Source: Tidjanibacter sp.
GTDB lineage: Bacteria > Bacteroidota > Bacteroidia > Bacteroidales > Rikenellaceae
DNA: 64,000 nucleotides
Direction of reading: 5' to 3'
Assembly (NCBI GenBank): GCA_017396085.1
Contig: JAFQNC010000023.1
Span: forward strand, 1-64,000
In this document: one piece after another, positions 63,675-64,000 of the stretch
Numbering within the stretch: position 1 is the stretch's first letter
How the letters are laid out: each line of letters starts with the position of its first letter
The notes under the pieces: generated by a model
What the model saw: only the letters and a program-made list of their open reading frames with translations
What the model was told of the DNA's origin: nothing
The model's database searches: none
Made by a program: the position numbers and the translations under genes

Positions 63675-64000
63675 ATGAAGATTTACAAATTCGGAGGTGC
63701 CTCCGTGAAGGAGGCTACGGGTGTGAGAAACCTCGCAAGCATAGCACGACAGACCGAAGGCAGGCTGTTTATCGTGGTGTCGGCTATGGGCAAAACTACC
63801 AATGCGTTGGAGAAGATTGTAGACGCCTTTTGGGCCGGCCGCACTGGCGAGGCCGTGGTGGCAATGCAGGCCGTGGTGGACTACCACGCCGGCATCCTTG
63901 CCGACCTCTGGGGCGAGCCCCACTTGCCACAGCGAGTGAGGGGCTTCTATGAGGAGTTGGAGGAGATTATCACCGTGGCTAACCCCGCAACCAAAACCTA
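63675..64000 (+). CDS. Aspartate kinase, 5' part (runs off the window)
   Basis: The frame from 63675 reads MKIYKFGGASVKEATGVRNL and onward, and stays open to the end of the window (108 codons seen). KFGGASV is the P-loop-like signature of aspartate kinases, and VVSAMGKTTNALEK is the second family block. It begins the lysine, threonine and methionine branch and would supply aspartyl phosphate to the pathway of dapD. Whether the chain continues into a homoserine dehydrogenase (ThrA type) cannot be seen. Confidence 0.9.
   Translation, partial: MKIYKFGGASVKEATGVRNLASIARQTEGRLFIVVSAMGKTTNALEKIVDAFWAGRTGEAVVAMQAVVDYHAGILADLWGEPHLPQRVRGFYEELEEIITVANPATKT

Overview
The window comes from a Bacteroidetes chromosome, most likely order Bacteroidales and possibly Alistipes/Rikenellaceae (the genus is an inference from overall feel and gene content). 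The phylum is supported by promoters of the TTTG-N19-21-TAnnTTTG type, by weak or absent Shine-Dalgarno sites, by a NigD-like lipoprotein, a Bat/MoxR locus and a three-subunit fumarate reductase in the order C-A-B, and by an S10-spc-alpha ribosomal cluster with rpsL-rpsG-fusA fused to its front and no tuf.

Layout. 1-4.4 kb: the end of one secreted protein gene and a complete tandem paralogue, then mntP and leuS on the minus strand, separated by a dispersed palindromic repeat. 4.66-23.7 kb: an uninterrupted plus-strand translation block (rpsL, rpsG, fusA, rpsJ, then rplC through rplQ, with secY, map, infA and rpoA). It contains three long internal gaps: a structured region before rplC, a promoter plus structured leader before rpsH, and a promoter before infA followed by a triple tandem repeat before rpmJ. 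A strong terminator follows rplQ. 24.2-27.5 kb: acpP-fabF-rnc-radC on the minus strand. 27.7-28.9 kb: pepE and a YraN-family gene. 28.9-31.7 kb: a small membrane protein and murA. 30.7-37.2 kb: an aerotolerance-type Bat operon (moxR, DUF58, membrane protein, TPR protein, two VWA proteins) riddled with dispersed repeats. 37.7-42.6 kb: eno and frdCAB. 42.7-48.7 kb: a thioredoxin-like protein, prfB, a radical SAM protein, a lipocalin, a short Cys-rich AraC regulator, a CPBP protease and menA. 49.5-51.1 kb: luxS, a nucleosidase gene and rpiB. 51.3-56 kb: tRNA-Asn, a DUF1573 protein, an nfnAB-like pair, a YhcH protein and a flavin reductase. 56.1-60.2 kb: mnmA and an ECF sigma / anti-sigma-beta-barrel / NigD operon. 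60.2-64 kb: birA, dapD, an acyltransferase with a zinc ribbon, and the start of an aspartate kinase gene.

Most genes are housekeeping. The less ordinary content is (i) the ECF sigma operon, in which one polypeptide appears to join a cytoplasmic anti-sigma head to an outer-membrane beta-barrel; (ii) candidate cis-regulatory RNAs inside the ribosomal block; (iii) several families of palindromic dispersed repeats, one pair showing compensatory base changes, and another with copy-specific outer arms around a conserved core; and (iv) MurA with Asp in place of the fosfomycin-target Cys.

No prophage, insertion sequence with a transposase, CRISPR array or defence island was seen. All functional calls rest on reading motifs by eye; no database search was run.
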